Assembly (NCBI RefSeq): GCF_000003195.3
Contig: NC_012871.2
Location: 47,315,110-47,379,109, forward strand
Reading direction: 5' to 3'
Origin: Sorghum bicolor
Lineage: Eukaryota; Streptophyta; Magnoliopsida; Poales; Poaceae
Length of the DNA: 64,000 bases
The stretch's first letter is position 1. Each line of letters starts with the position of its first letter. The translations under genes and the position numbers were made by a program. Of the stretch, positions 1 through 12,370 are shown one piece after another. The notes beneath the pieces are model-generated. The model saw only the letters and a list, made by a program, of their open reading frames with translations, searched no databases and had not been told where the DNA came from.

Positions 1-918
1 AACCAAGGAGAAGCTTATAAAAGTGATAGTCAAGTACCTTAAGATGTTACCTTGCTTGAAGAGTGATGGTACAGTATCATCTTGTGGAAGCTTTCCTTTC
101 TTAGCGGTTGTGCATCGTGTTTGTGGCACCCTCCATGGATCATCTCTCTATGATGAATGAGCTATGTCCTTCTTGTGCAAATTGTTAAACTTCATGTGTC
201 ACTCTCTTCGTCTCTGATGTGAGTTTATCTCAGGACTTCCCAAATCGATATTGAAAGTTTTTTTGCAGGGGTTAGTCCGACAAAATATACCAATATCTAC
301 TCAAGCAGTTTTTAGTTCAATAACCAAACTAGACTCCATGTCTAATCAGATTAAGGAAGGCTGTTTAACCTAAGCACCATGCTTAATTTAAAAGCCAATG
401 GAAGTATGGCGAGTACTTCCAAACCAACACTTGCTAGTAAATAGACAAAGGTAGCATGACAGCATTTATAGAGATCTACTCAAGTGGAGATGAAGTAGTG
501 TGATTAGTACTTAACAAATTGAGCATGTCTCAAAGGTAGGGACAACCAGCATAGCAACATGGCAAATGATGTTTTTATGTAAAGTACTCCCCCAAGCTTG
601 AATTTTGCAAAATTCAAGTTTGGATGAATTTAATTCAATGCTGTATGATGATTGGTTGGACATACCTTGTGCTTGTCATTCATCCGATCTTCTTGCTCCA
701 ATCCTTAGAAAGGTTAGTGACAAGAATACCCGAAGGAATATTTTTTTACAATTATCCTTATATACTCAATACACAAGGTAATGTTGCAAATAATTAAAGA
801 GCTCATGTTACGATCTGATCAATGCTTATTTTAAGACACTAAGCTTGTCCTTGGGAAACCATCAGTTTATGTTGGCGAAGTGGTTTCCCCTCCGACGCCA
901 ACCTATATCTAGATCAAC

Positions 919-2283
919 TCAACGAGATCTGCAATATTTATTATAGACATATGCATCGACAACCGCCTTTTTGAAGTTTTTATAGATAGAAAGGAAGAGG
1001 GGGTTGGAGATCTCAAGTGTGGTGATGTCGGAGAGACCAATAGATTGGGAAGATGTTGCATACGAGCATGGAGTAAACAAAGTGGCTATGAAATAAATTC
1101 CATGCTCATTAATGTTATCTTCGTCTCCAATCTGAATGTTCAGAGTTTCTCTTGGATTGGTCTCACTTATGTCCTCTTCTATAGTTGGATGAATCTCATC
1201 TTCAAAGGGAGTCAAGAACTCACCATTTGAAATTGAGCCAAAGTCAGAATCCATTAAGGCTTCTTCCTTATCCATCCATTCTACACATTCTAGCCATTTA
1301 GAACTTGTGATCAGGAAAGGGGAGGTGTTAGAATTTTCAATATGGCTTAGCTCTCCTTCACTTGATATGTCATCCTCGACTTCTTCATAACAGGAATGAG
1401 GACATTCTCTAAGAGAAACATTATTGCAATGATTTGAATTATCCCTGCTTGAAGGTCTCTTATAGAAGTCTAAACCATCAGCATCTAAAAGATTTAAGGT
1501 CAGAATTCCTTCCTCCCTTGGAGAATTTTGGGGTATTGATGGTTTAGGATCGATGGCTAAAGTTTGGGATTGAAGTGGTTGTAATCTGGCTATCGAAACT
1601 TCTTCTTCTTGTCTAGGAACTTGTTCTTTCTCTTTCTCAGGGATATAAAAGCTAGGAGACTTTCCGCTCATTAAATCAATCAAATTCCAAGCTTCACTAG
1701 CGGATAGGTGGTGGAAAGATCCTCCAGAGGCCGCATGAAGGGTTTGCTTATCTTCCTTACTAAGGCCCTCAAAAAAGTGAATTAGAAGAACTTCTTCTGG
1801 AATAGAAAGTTTTGGGCCAGTGAGAGTAAGGTTAATAAAGCGGTCCCATGATTTGCCAAGAGATTCTTCTTCCAATTGTCTAAAAGAAAGAATCTCACGC
1901 CGAAGTTCCACCACTTTGGAGATTGGAAAATATTTAGAAAGAAAACTACTATATAACTCCTTCCAATCTCCATGAACACTCCCTACTTTGAGTTTATACC
2001 AATGTCTAGCTTTTCCCGTTAAAGAGAACGGAAAGAGCTTCCATTTAAGGGTCTCATCGGACATGCCTTCTATGCGAAGGAGGTCACAGACTTGATAAAA
2101 CTCTCTTAGGTGTGTGTATGGGTTTTCCTCACCTTCTCCTGAGAAAGGTTGTTTTTGAATAAATTCTATGTATTCGGGGTCTATCTCAAAACTAGATGCT
2201 ATGATAGGCTTTGAAGATTTTGGTGGTTCGAGATGTGTGCCCATAGGTCTATGAAATTCATAGATAGACATGTTTGAATTCAT
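919..2283 (-). CDS. Retrotransposon Gag polyprotein (Athila-like)
   Basis: An intact 454-residue ORF. Residues about 50-190 form a retrotransposon gag (capsid) domain, with the pattern FPFSLTGKARHWYK, then a W-x5-SSFLSKYFP segment and a LRREILSFRQ segment, typical of plant gypsy Gag. The C-terminal half is acidic and low in complexity, and no CCHC zinc knuckle is visible. Gag would form the cytoplasmic virus-like particle that packages element RNA. The start is the first ATG after the primer-binding site and a TA microsatellite leader. The ORF ends in a stop with no pol frame following, so the protein could act in trans for other elements. The lack of internal stops suggests a fairly recent copy. 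Confidence 0.75.
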   Translation of the reverse strand: MNSNMSIYEFHRPMGTHLEPPKSSKPIIASSFEIDPEYIEFIQKQPFSGEGEENPYTHLREFYQVCDLLRIEGMSDETLKWKLFPFSLTGKARHWYKLKVGSVHGDWKELYSSFLSKYFPISKVVELRREILSFRQLEEESLGKSWDRFINLTLTGPKLSIPEEVLLIHFFEGLSKEDKQTLHAASGGSFHHLSASEAWNLIDLMSGKSPSFYIPEKEKEQVPRQEEEVSIARLQPLQSQTLAIDPKPSIPQNSPREEGILTLNLLDADGLDFYKRPSSRDNSNHCNNVSLRECPHSCYEEVEDDISSEGELSHIENSNTSPFLITSSKWLECVEWMDKEEALMDSDFGSISNGEFLTPFEDEIHPTIEEDISETNPRETLNIQIGDEDNINEHGIYFIATLFTPCSYATSSQSIGLSDITTLEISNPLFLSIYKNFKKAVVDAYVYNKYCRSR

Positions 2284-2365
2284 AATAGACCAGAGATCAA
2301 GGATTAGATAAGAAGAAAGAATAGCAGAGATGAGGCAAAGGATAAAAGGAAAATATTTTTTTTTG

Positions 2366-2366
<1 letters not shown>

Positions 2367-2427
<61 letters not shown>
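2367..2427. repeat. (TA)n microsatellite
   Basis: About 30 perfect TA repeats lie in the leader between the primer-binding site and the gag start of the Athila-like element. Simple slippage repeat. Confidence 0.95.
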
Positions 2428-2432
<5 letters not shown>

Positions 2433-2471
2433 AAATGATTAAACTAGTTCGTAGTCAACTCAGCAACCGTT

Positions 2472-2489
2472 TCCCCGGCAACGGCGCCA
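2472..2489 (-). other. Primer-binding site, tRNA-Asp type
   Basis: The plus strand reads CCCCGGCAACGGCGCCA, the 3' end of plant tRNA-Asp. On the minus strand this is TGGCGCCGTTGCCGGGG, a few bases downstream of the LTR end, which fixes the element's orientation. Confidence 0.85.
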
Positions 2490-2497
2490 AAAATGCT

Positions 2498-3837
2498 TGT
2501 TGACACTTGCTAACACCACTTGAATACTAGGTTGTCATCCCCAGCATGGCACTAGAGTGTACTATGGTATTTATACGCACACAGATAATCCGCAAGCGCA
2601 CGGATACCGTTGAAGCTTTTACCCGGTTAAAGGTTTTATCGTATCCACAGGGAAACGGGAGAACCAACTACGCTCTAACTTAACCAAGATAGATAGATAG
2701 GTGTAAATAGGAAAGATGATAGAATCGAATAAGAACAATATTAAAGGTAAGATAACAGTGAGTGATAATATGGGAATAGAGAATAGAGCAATTATAGTAT
2801 ATGGGCGATGGTAGCAGAATAGAGAGGATAACTATGGTTTCTCTACTTCAAAGGGGTATGTCTATGTCTGGGACGAACCACGTGATAAGAGTACACCACA
2901 AAGGATGCTTATCCATAGGCCGATAAACCCTACCCGTCCTGCTAACGAGAGGTGGACTACAGGGGACCAACGTAACTGTCACCTACGCGGCCTACCACAC
3001 GATCCAGCTAGTCAGGGGATATCCACAAGTAATCTAGGTCTAAGCACCACGCTTACACCTATACTACAACTCTAACCTATAGGGTCCTATAGATTAGAAG
3101 TACTCAAAAGAGTTGTGAACCAGAACATACATGATTAATAATTGCATAATGAATTAGAAGTAGATTACCAGAGTCATCCCATGAGCAAGCTTGATTAGAG
3201 CTTGATCATGGCGAAGTACAACCGAAGGAAGAACCGACAGGCCGGCCTCTCCTCTAATCCTCCTTCGCTCTCCATCTCGCTACTATCTAGATCTACTCTA
3301 GTTTAGAGAAGAGAGGAGAGCTCTCATCTCTAAACCCTAGATTTTGCTCTGTCTATGAATAATGAATAATGATCAAGGGGTGCCTCCTCCAGGGGCCAGG
3401 GGGTCTGGTTTTATAGTCCCCTCAAGTGAACCTGGGCCGTCGGATCAAACCGACATTAATTGAATGGTTATTATTGATCCTTTAGGTCGGTGGAGCATAA
3501 TCCGCGAGATTGAACGTGATTGGCCACTGTAGCAGGGCGGGCGCCCTAAGGACTTGGGCGGGCGCCCAGGTCCTGGCTCCGATTCGCCTCCGCTTCGGTC
3601 TCGTGGCTTCTGGAGTCTTCTAGATGTAAGATAATTGCGCGGCACGTTAATATCTTTACGTAATCCCGACGTGTGGGCCTTTCTTCCTTATTTCCTGATA
3701 ACCCCCTGCAGAAATAGACAAACACCAAAACTCGTGAAATTCTGTCAGATAAATCCCTAAGTTTGGATGTTGATTTCATTTGGATCCTTTTCTTTATTTA
3801 TTTGATAATTAAATTTGATACTTAAGGACCGTCAACA
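2498..3837 (-). repeat. 5' LTR of the Athila-like element
   Basis: The 1340 bp segment is bounded by TGTTGAC on the minus strand and its inverse GTCAACA at the other end, beside the primer-binding site. These are standard TG...CA LTR termini. It contains the phrase TCGTATCCACAGGGAAACGG seen in many grass gypsy LTRs. The partner LTR lies beyond the left edge. Confidence 0.75.
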
Positions 3838-4361
3838 GTCCCTAACACAAGCTTGTATTTACATTCTCTTGTTTGTGCTTGTGTAGTTGCTCTTGTAATT
3901 AGTTAGCTTGTGTAGCTTGCTAGTTACCTTCTTGCTTGTGCAGCTAGAAGTAGTTCCCCTTGCGTTACTAATTTGGTTTGTGTAACCTTGTTAGTCACAT
4001 TGCTTAGTTTGTGTAGCTAAGTAATTTGCACTCTCTAATTTGGCATTGGTTGCCTTGTTATTGAGCATTGCTAGTGAGCTTAGGAGCTTTGTGCTGTTGT
4101 GTAGGAGCTTCTCGGTTTGCAAAGTACTAGTGGCATAGGTTTGTGTGACCTTGCTCCTAGAATTGGTTAGGTGAGCTCATGCTAAGGTAGCACCTTGCTT
4201 GCTTGTTTAGGATCTTTTCAAGGTGCTAGAGAACTTAGATAGAGGGGTGTAGTCTTGGCTCGACCGATAGTTTTAATTCCGCATTTGTTTTGGTTAACCG
4301 GCGTAATAAATTTAAGAAAGGACTATTCACCCCCCCTCTAGTCCGCCATCTCGACCCTTCA
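3838..4361 (+). repeat. Copia (SIRE/Opie-like) LTR, 3' part
   Basis: The segment ends with the GACTATTCACCCCCCCTCT, GTCCGCCATCTCGACC and TTCA signature that terminates SIRE/Opie-type copia LTRs. The adjoining primer-binding site is absent and LINE sequence follows directly. A second copy of the same terminal about 107 bp occurs at 46866-46972. The left boundary against the Athila-like LTR is approximate. Confidence 0.55.
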
Positions 4362-6124
4362 AGCCCGAGCAGCTGCCTCAGACATGACCGAAGTAGAGGA
4401 TTGGAGCTTGGCCTGGATCTAAATGGACTGGTACATTGGTTCCTGCAAATTAGCAATGAATATACCTATTCCTGCTTGTTGAGAAGTCTGTGTGTTGTCA
4501 GGAGTCATGGAAGCATCAAGGTAACATATAGGGCCTTGTAGATTTGTGAGGTCACTGATGGTGAACCTGTTCATCATATTGACCTAAGATAATGGAATAG
4601 TGTTACCGGTTCAAAAGACTGTGATATAGAGTGATGAAGTCTTGTTATTTGTCGCATTGACGTAGTTTGATTTCCTGCAGCCTGTTGCCGTTGAGTAATG
4701 TCAGTGTTGGGAGCTGACATACCTTGGCTGGGGTTTGTGGTGAGATAGCATAGCTGCTACTGCACTATGCACTTGGATTGGAGACCAAGGTTTCCTGTTG
4801 AAGTGCCTATCACCTGGCTTTCCATAAGAACCAAAGAGTTATTAAGATTTTATGAAAATGAGCCTTAGAGGTAGTAGCCGAGAAAATGGTCTATAAGGTG
4901 AGTTGAATTCCATCATCTTCATGGGGAAGAGAATGGGTTCTTAATGGAAGATTGAAGGAAAACCAAACAGCTCTAGGGAGATTGATGGAAAAATAAGTAT
5001 CAGTTTCATTTTGACCACAATCCGAACAAAAAGGATCAATATGATTGGAATAAGTAGAAGCTCATTGGGCAGTAGCTAAAGCACGTCTAATTAGTCTCCA
5101 ACTGAAGGTTTTAATAATGGGAGGAAGAGATTTTGATTTCCAAACCTTGTGAAGAATTCGATTTATCTATGGTAGAATACTTCTGGATCCTATGGTGGGA
5201 AGTTGAATCTGGTTCTGAGTAGCTAGGTACCTGTAGACATTTTTAGTAGTACACTGACCTGTCTTGGCAGGTGTCCACCTTAGAATATCCAACCATTGTT
5301 GAGGAACTGTAGGAACATTAGTGATCTGCTGGACAGCCTGTTGATCAAAGGTATTATTTAAAAGGTTTACATTCCAAAGATGTGTATTAGGGATCCATAA
5401 ATCTGAAACAGAAGAAGGCAATGGGTTAGTAGTGATTGGGTGAAGAAGATGATCATGTATAGAGTTCCACAGAGGACACCAAGGTGCAGACCAAATTGAA
5501 GAGTTGCCAGCATGGATTTGATAGGTGACATTGTTTGTGAGTTCTTGCTTAACCTGCATAAGGGAAGACCAAAAGACTGATTTTTAGAAGTATGAGATGA
5601 TTTCCACAAAGAGTTATGAGGGAATATTTTGATTTCAAAACTGCTGTGAGAAAAGGATTTTTTGAATTTGCAATGTTATAGGCAGTGCGAATAACTAAGC
5701 TTTTATTAACAGTACGAAGATCTCTGATTCCTAACCCTCCATTGTCTTCAGATTGACAAATATCGTCCCAGGATCTGTAGGCAATAGGATTGGAAGGATC
5801 ATCCTGTTGTACTCCAGCCCACCAAAATCTTCTCATAATAGAGGTTATTTTTTCAATGAAAGCATTAGAGAAAATAATGTTGGACATATAATAGATAGGG
5901 ATGGAAGACAAAACAGATTGAATATAAGTAAGATGACCAGCATGATTAATCTTATTAGCTTTGATCGTGGTAAGTTTTGCAAGGAACTTATTATAAATTA
6001 AATTGTAAGCTCTATTTTTATCCTTGTGAGTAAAAATGAGAGGGTGACCCAAATGGATAGTGTTAGGAAGCAGGTCAGAAACTGGAATTTTTTTTAATAA
6101 GAGCTTTGGAATTAGAATCAACAT
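4362..6124 (-). pseudogene. LINE ORF2 remnant: zf-RVT and RNase H
   Basis: Positions 5549-6124 encode the post-RT thumb region (RRFWWAGVQQDDPS, GGLGIRDLRTVNKSL). Positions 5167-5559 continue it with a WSAPWCPLW block. Around 5011-5035 the minus strand reads PFCSDCGQNET, the zinc knuckle (zf-RVT) of plant LINEs. Positions about 4370-4590 read as an RNase H domain with CYLDAS and AGIGIFI, interrupted by a stop. The blocks are in different frames. The order and content match plant L1 ORF2 C-termini. Confidence 0.8.
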
Positions 6125-8230
6125 TCTTGCTAAAGAGAATAGAAGATTTGTTGAGGTTAGGTGTCTGACCTGACTGCTGGCAGAAATTGTTGAGGATATT
6201 GTTAATCATTGTAGGTTCTTGAAGATTTGCAGCTCCACCCAAAATAAGATCATCAGCAAATAATAGAGAGTGGATTTTGGGACAATTATAGCCTAAAGTG
6301 ATCCCCTAGAGATTTGCATTTAGCATAGCCTGGTTTAGGGTAATAGAGAGCTCATTAATAGCTATTGCAAAAAGAAAAGGGGAGAGAGGGCATCCCTGTC
6401 TAATGCCTTGATTGGGAAGAAAGAAGTACGTTGGAGTACCATTTACCAGAACCGCCATTGGCAGAGCAATGTAGCAAGCTTTAAGAAGTTGAATGAAGTG
6501 AGGGGGAAGCTGAAGGCACTGGAGAGCTTGGGTGAGGAAATCTCATTTTAATATGTGAAAAGCTTTAGCCAAGTCTATTTTAAGAAGAAAGGCTTGTTCA
6601 TTCCAAGTTTTGAGACCAAAAGAGTGAATGATCTCTTGAGTAATGATAATATTAGAAGAAATATGCCTATCCTTAATGAAAGCAGTCTGACCTTGATCAA
6701 TGAAATTTGGTAGGTAAGACTTGAGCCGATCAGCAAGAGTTTTAGCAATAAGCTTATAAATCACATTGCAAAGACTAATAGGTCTAAAATCCTAGGGAAG
6801 AATAGGTTGCATCTTTTTAGGAATCAAAGTAATGTAGGTTTGAGTAATTTCTTGATCTAAAGCTGCAAAAACATAGAAATCTCTTACAAGATTTTGAACA
6901 TCTGTGGACAACCATGCCTAAGTAGATTTGTAGAATCCTGCATTGAAGCCGTCCGGACCAGGAGAGGCATTGTTACGCATCTGTTTAATAATGGTGTGCA
7001 ACTCCTGAATGGTAGGAATTGAATTGGTGAAGACACAGAGATCCTATGGGATAGTACTATCCTGATTAGAATTAGAGTCAGGAGGGTTCAGATGATGTGG
7101 AAAGTCCTGCTGCCCAGCATGTGGAATTTCGATAGAAGCAGGTGGAGTTGTATTCGTCTGCAAAGGGAGATTGAGATTAGAATTAGTAGAATTAGAGGTA
7201 GTATCATAAATATCATGAAAATAGTTGAGGAGAGTGGTGGCCAGTTGATCAAGAGTTATAGCTGCAGTGCCATCAGGATTGTAAAGGTAGGCAATGGTAT
7301 TCTTCCTATTTCTCTTGGTGATAGCTTGGTGGAAATAAGCTGTATTTCTATCACCAAGTTTGGCCCAGTTCTTTTTGGCTCTCTGGAGATGGAACTCTTC
7401 ATTTTTATTCAGGATATCACTATGCTGGGTGGCTAATTGCTTTTGGAGGTTGAAATCTTGCTGATGGGGAGGTTTCGATTGTTGCTGAAGGATTAGATTT
7501 TCAATAGAGGTGAGTTGGGTGGAGAGATTAGGTTTAGCTTTCCTCCACTTTTTGAGGTCATAGGAAAGGTACTTGGTTTTGTGGTGGAAAGGTCGGCTAT
7601 TAGACTTGTCCCAACTTTGCTTAGCCACATCCATGAAATCATGTTCCATAATCCACCAGTTTTCAAAACCAAAAGGTTTGTTAGTTTTAGGACGATTGGA
7701 ATATAGCATAGTAAGAATTGGGGAATGATCACCACACAACATGGGTAATGATAAACAGTAGTACGAGGATATTTAGTACACCATTCAATATTAGCCAAAG
7801 ACCGATCAAGGCATTGGAAGGTTGGTGTAGTGCTGAAACGCTTGTTAGTCCAAGTGTAGGCCGAACCACTATACCCCAAGTCATTGAAACCACACTGCTT
7901 CACATAATCATAGAACATGTTAATACGATTAACATTAGGTCTACCAAGACCAGATTTTTCAGTGACATGCTTGAGTTCATTCATATCTCCCATAGCTAAG
8001 ATGGACAGGGTGCTATGATTAACAACAAAATGTAGCACCCTGGACTAGGTAGTAGAGGTAGTTCGGTGATGAGGATCACCATAGATACAGACTAAACCAA
8101 ATTGTTCAGAAGTAGAGGTTATACTACACACAGCTAGAATATAATTATGGTTGTGCTCTATGATAGCAATGTTAACCGCATGTGACCAAAGTAACCGAAG
8201 CCCTCCAGACTGACCCTGCTGAAAGGTCCT
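6124..8230 (-). pseudogene. LINE ORF2 remnant: endonuclease and reverse transcriptase
   Basis: From the right, 7493-8230 holds the second half of an APE-type endonuclease: SGGLRLLW, LVCIYGDPH, LAMGDMNE (canonical GDFNE), GYSGSAYTWTN and LDRSLANIEW. Next, 7044-7742 is the linker with KLGDRNTAYFHQ, a hallmark of plant LINEs. The RT domain follows: IYKLIAKTLADRLK and GQTAFIKDRHISSN (6543-6764), GIRQGCPLSPFLFAIAINEL (about 6340-6410), and the catalytic FADDLILGG (6231-6267). The RT aspartates are intact, but frame changes between blocks mean no full protein can be made. Confidence 0.85.
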
Positions 8231-8720
8231 TGTTTAGTTTTGGAATTTGAGTGAGAACTTAGATGGACTAATAATGTTTATGTGAGATACATAGGAGATC
8301 AGTCCACAGGTGAATATGTGATGATGAAGGAGCTCATTGCATATGAGACATGACATGGAGTCATGTGACCAAGGTGGAGAAGATCAAGATGAGGCTTGGC
8401 TTGATGGACCGGTTGCAAGAGTGAAGGGCAAGTTGAAGGCTTTGAAGCGAGGGACCGCGTGTGACGGTGAAGCTTGAGCAAGACTTGGCGCCGATAGACC
8501 GAGGCAAATGTGAAGAGCAAGTGAGGTCAAGATCGATGAACCAATACGGTCACATGATGATATGAAGTGGATCATATCATTTTGATTGGTTGGTGCATAT
8601 GTTGCATCAACATTGAAGGAGATGGAATGAAATGTGCAAGGCAAAGGTATAACCTATAGGGCACTTCATTTCACCAGTCTAAGTTGAGTAGAGAAGTGTT
8701 TTGTAACAGAACTGTCCAAA
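8231..8720. other. Unclassified interspersed sequence
   Basis: No gene is supported here. Short ORFs lack codon structure or family motifs. It lies between the LINE 5' end and the reverse LTR and may be a fragment of a retrotransposon internal region. Confidence 0.3.
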
Positions 8721-11700
8721 TTATATGAGATTAAGCACAATAGCGACCATTTGCATAGTCAAGCCATTAAGCTTAAGCCCATATAACTCTGGTAGTCCGT
8801 GAAATATCGAAGGATTTCAAACCACATTTCGCACATACAGCCAAGATCGTAATAAGTTCAGCGGTCGCCGTCCACAAGTACATCCAGTTCGCAACATTCA
8901 GAAATTACATCGGAGTTCAAATATAGTTATTACAAACTAGGTTCAAAAGTAGTGGAAGCATTTTAGTTTCGAAATTACACACACACTTTAGTCTGATACA
9001 GTGTCATAGTCTCATCATTCCCACAAAAGCAAAAGAGGAGGTAGAGTCACCATTGCCCTTGGTCTAGCCATCACCCATTGCTGGGTACAAGCAGTGGATG
9101 CAATACCCATAGTACATCTTCCCATCTGCAAAACAACATGGGAATGGAAGCCTAAGTACGAGAATGTACTCAGCTAGACTTACCCGTCATAAACCAAAAT
9201 ACAAGACTCTTCAAGGATCATGAAGGCTATATAGTGGAATAGCTGAACCTCTTTTGTGAAAAAGCTTTAACCATCTAGGAATATATCCTACAACCCTTTT
9301 CTTTTACTTAGCTCAAGTTAGGTATTATTACCTACCATCTAGGTTAGCACCTGTACTATTGCAAACAGTTGTTGTGATATGATAGTACCATATCATAGCA
9401 TTCACAAATCATCATTTACCATAACCAAAGTGTTTCATAGTCCTTACTACGAGGACAGGGCTCATGTCAAGTGCTCACTATCCAGGAGCGATGGCGATTC
9501 GAATGAATTTCTGACCAGGTGGCGAGTTATTCCCCACACAAACCACACTCACTGATCAAGTGAGCTATAGATCACCATATTACACTATCTAGGACCAATT
9601 CGCAGATTCGGTAGGCACCGCCAGTACCCAAGGACCGTTCCGGCGACCGAGGTATCCAAGGCATACAAAGGTTGCGTGTCGCGCCCTCGTCGTTCTCCTC
9701 AACCATCACCAATACAGCGCATGGCGGCTTGACTCCCGGCCCGGATAGTGTTCAGGCTTCATGGTGAGAACGACTTATCCTTCTAGCTAAGTGTGGGGCA
9801 TGCATTCAACATGACAAGAGGGCCATCAACGATTGGTCCTTAATCGACACAGGCAGGGGCACTATGATCAACACCACCATAAGACCCTGCCCGGTCTCAG
9901 TTTCCTTTCCACACTTAGTTACTTCATACCATAGCATAAACAACTAGACATTTAGGTATCCACCTATATCTCGCAGGTGAAAGGAAATCACCCGGCTTCT
10001 ACCGCTCTAAGCAAGCTAAGAATAGACTTCGAGCCTATCTACTTAGGACAAGGGAGGTAGATAGGTGGTAAATTCAAGGATTAAATATGCATCAATGGTA
10101 TCAAGCAACTCCTATCACTTAATGCAGCATAGTAAAACAACATGATATAACAAAGTAAGTTAGCGAGAATTAGGGAGACTTAGAATGCTCCAAGGCTTGC
10201 CTCTCTCAAAGGTGCTAGGCCTGCGATCCGGGCATTCTATAGCTCTCTTTCCGGCTCTGGTCCTCCTAGAAGTTCCTACTCTGGTGCCTCCTCCTACTCC
10301 TCGAGTTCTACCTCGTTCTCCTGCGAGCCTGTATGATGCGTATGCACACACATAAGTGGAAGTGCAAGATGCCCGAGGTGCAATGCTATGCAAGTTAAGG
10401 TAGGATGATCATGACATGGTGCTAGATGAGTATGTGTAGATCTCATCTCTAGTGGAGAAGAGTCCCGATGGATGGAATAAGAAATCATTACTACTAGGTA
10501 GTCAACATCATCCAAGAACATGCATGTAACCAAAATAAACATCTATTGCATTCTCTTCTACAAGTTACTACTAAACCAGCAAACTACTATAGTGCTTCAA
10601 AGATACACCAAACATATTTCATTTTATCAATTTCCATGCATAGCAAGGGTTTACTTATTTATTTATTATTAAGCTTACAACAGTAGCATATACTTCTGTA
10701 CTTCAATAAATTCTACAAAAATTACAGTGTGACACAGGTTGTTTATAAAGTCTATCACCAAATTTTCATAGAATTTGGGTAGATAATATGGCCCACACAA
10801 AATTCACAAGTTTATGCATATAATTAAGGGAAAATACCCTACTGGTGAAAAAGTGTCAAACAACAGATTTCATATTTTTATAAATTACTTATTTACATAA
10901 GAAAGACTCACAAAACTTTCTAGATAAATTGCATGATCCAATTATTTATTAAAAATCATAAACTACTAACATGCAAGCATTTAAATCAACATAAATTAAT
11001 TTACACATCAAATTTTGGGCTACACATTTTTCCCAGCAACTATACATCCATACAAAGGTAGTAAAACAAGAATCACATTTTTTGAGCCATATTTTATTTA
11101 CTATGCATTTTCTAAATAACAGCAATATCATGTATTAAATATATCTATACAGAAAAGATATCCAAACATGACATGCAAGAGAACTAAGCTGTAGATCTTG
11201 ATTTATGGAACATGTCAAAATTTATTTCTCATTTTTGGAGCTACAGAACTCAAGTTATGGATTATACAAGATTGAAACAATTTCTGGAAAACATTTAACT
11301 GAAAACAGAAATTCAAATCAACCGAATTTGGCTAGATGCACCCGGTGCAGTGCACCCACACCCGCTCTCTGAGACCGATAGGTTGGTCCCGATCCCACAC
11401 CGTCAGTGACACAGAGAGAGGGAGAGAGCTCCGGTGAATGGAACCCGTCGCCAGTGAGGTCTCCGGCGACGGGACCACCACCATTGCACTCCCCTTGCTC
11501 TGGCGAATCGAGGGGTACCCTCAACGGCCGCTCGGAGGCTCTGTAGCGCTAGGTTCGCCGCGCAGGGCGGAGCGGCGGCACGACTGACCGCCGGCGAGAC
11601 GACTCCGGCTAGGATTGGGGCGGCCAAGGGGTGGAGAAGGCGAGGAAAGGAAAGGCGGACTCAATGTGCGAGAAAACAAGGCAAAAGAAGGACGGGGGAG

Positions 11701-11797
11701 GCCTGACCACGCGAGCAGGAAGCTCGTCGGAGTTCGAGCTTGCTTCGGTGAGCGGCTAAGGTCACTGCGGTGCTTACCCTGTCGATTGAGCGTGCGT
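8721..11797 (-). repeat. Probable reverse-oriented long LTR of a Del/Tekay-like gypsy family
   Basis: On the minus strand the layout resembles the plus-strand long LTRs elsewhere in the window: a GC-rich leader at 11330-11780, then AT-rich sequence, then low-ORF sequence with a GAGTACATTCTCGTACTT block near 9160-9180 that parallels GAGTACGAGAGTACTCAC at about 45410. No clean TG/CA terminus was found at either end, so it is truncated or diverged. Small ORFs in the GC-rich part overlap on both strands and look spurious. Confidence 0.4.
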
Positions 11798-12370
11798 ACA
11801 CTACTAAATTTTTACCCTATTGCACTGCCTAATTTTTGATGTTATAGGGCTAAAATTGATGGGATAGCTCAGTATCTCATCAATTTCTCGTTTGATGGGA
11901 GCTGATGCAAGTGGTCTTGATGCAATATCCTTTCGCATCGGTTTGTTGTGGCTGATGTGAGAAGCAGCTATTGCATCGTCCATCCGTTGTCTCTTGCATC
12001 AATAATGAGAGATGCAATAGCTTATTGCATCAAAATCATACTGATGCAATACATCAATTGCAACGACTAACGTTGGGTGCAATAGTGTATATTGCATCAA
12101 TATTATGTTTGATGCAATAGAACCTATTGCATCACCATTTTGGTTCGGTGCAATACAAACTATTGCAACGACATGAGCTTCGATGCAATACAAACTATTG
12201 CATCGACATGAGGTTTGATGCATAAGGAACTATTGCATCAATATGGTGTTTATGGGAACAGAATGAATTAATTGCACAGAAATTCATAAAATTACAAAAT
12301 TCAATGGCACAGAAAGGCAATCATATTAATAACTTGGATCATCATCATTCAATAGTTTGTACAATATAAG
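11798..12370 (+). mobile_element. CACTA transposon terminus with subterminal repeats
   Basis: The segment starts CACTACTAAATTTTTACCC, a CACTA-type terminal inverted repeat. From about 11885 to 12245 it holds many direct and inverted copies of a GATGCAATA / TATTGCATC motif spaced about 20-40 bp apart. Clustered subterminal repeats are where the TNPA-like protein binds in CACTA elements (established for En/Spm). An LTR retrotransposon interrupts the element at 12371, and sequence resumes at 28699. The other terminus was not found. Confidence 0.6.

Larger units (their letters stand above)
1..3837 (-). mobile_element. Athila-like Ty3/gypsy element, truncated by window edge
   Basis: Reading on the minus strand, the element runs from its 5' LTR (2498-3837) through a primer-binding site (2472-2489) and a gag ORF (919-2283) and leaves the window at position 1. 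The tRNA-Asp type primer site and the gag style point to the Athila branch of Ty3/gypsy (established association; lineage assignment is inference). No protease, reverse transcriptase or integrase reading frame follows gag. In 1-918 I see only non-coding sequence, including an AAGCTTGGGGGAG motif (minus strand, about 588-602) of the kind found near the 3' end of such elements. This suggests a gag-only, non-autonomous copy. Confidence 0.7.
4362..8230 (-). mobile_element. L1-type LINE, 5'-truncated and decayed
   Basis: Read on the minus strand, the order is endonuclease, reverse transcriptase, C-terminal zinc knuckle and RNase H, as in plant L1-clade ORF2. Frameshifts and stops break the frame many times. 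The 5' end is lost within the endonuclease near 8230. The 3' end stops inside RNase H at the copia LTR, so the LTR probably inserted into or replaced the LINE end. No poly(A) tail remains. Confidence 0.85.

Noticed and set aside
11850..12245. CRISPR-like array
   Set aside because: The repeats are short, in both orientations and irregularly spaced in a plant genome, as expected for CACTA subterminal repeats.
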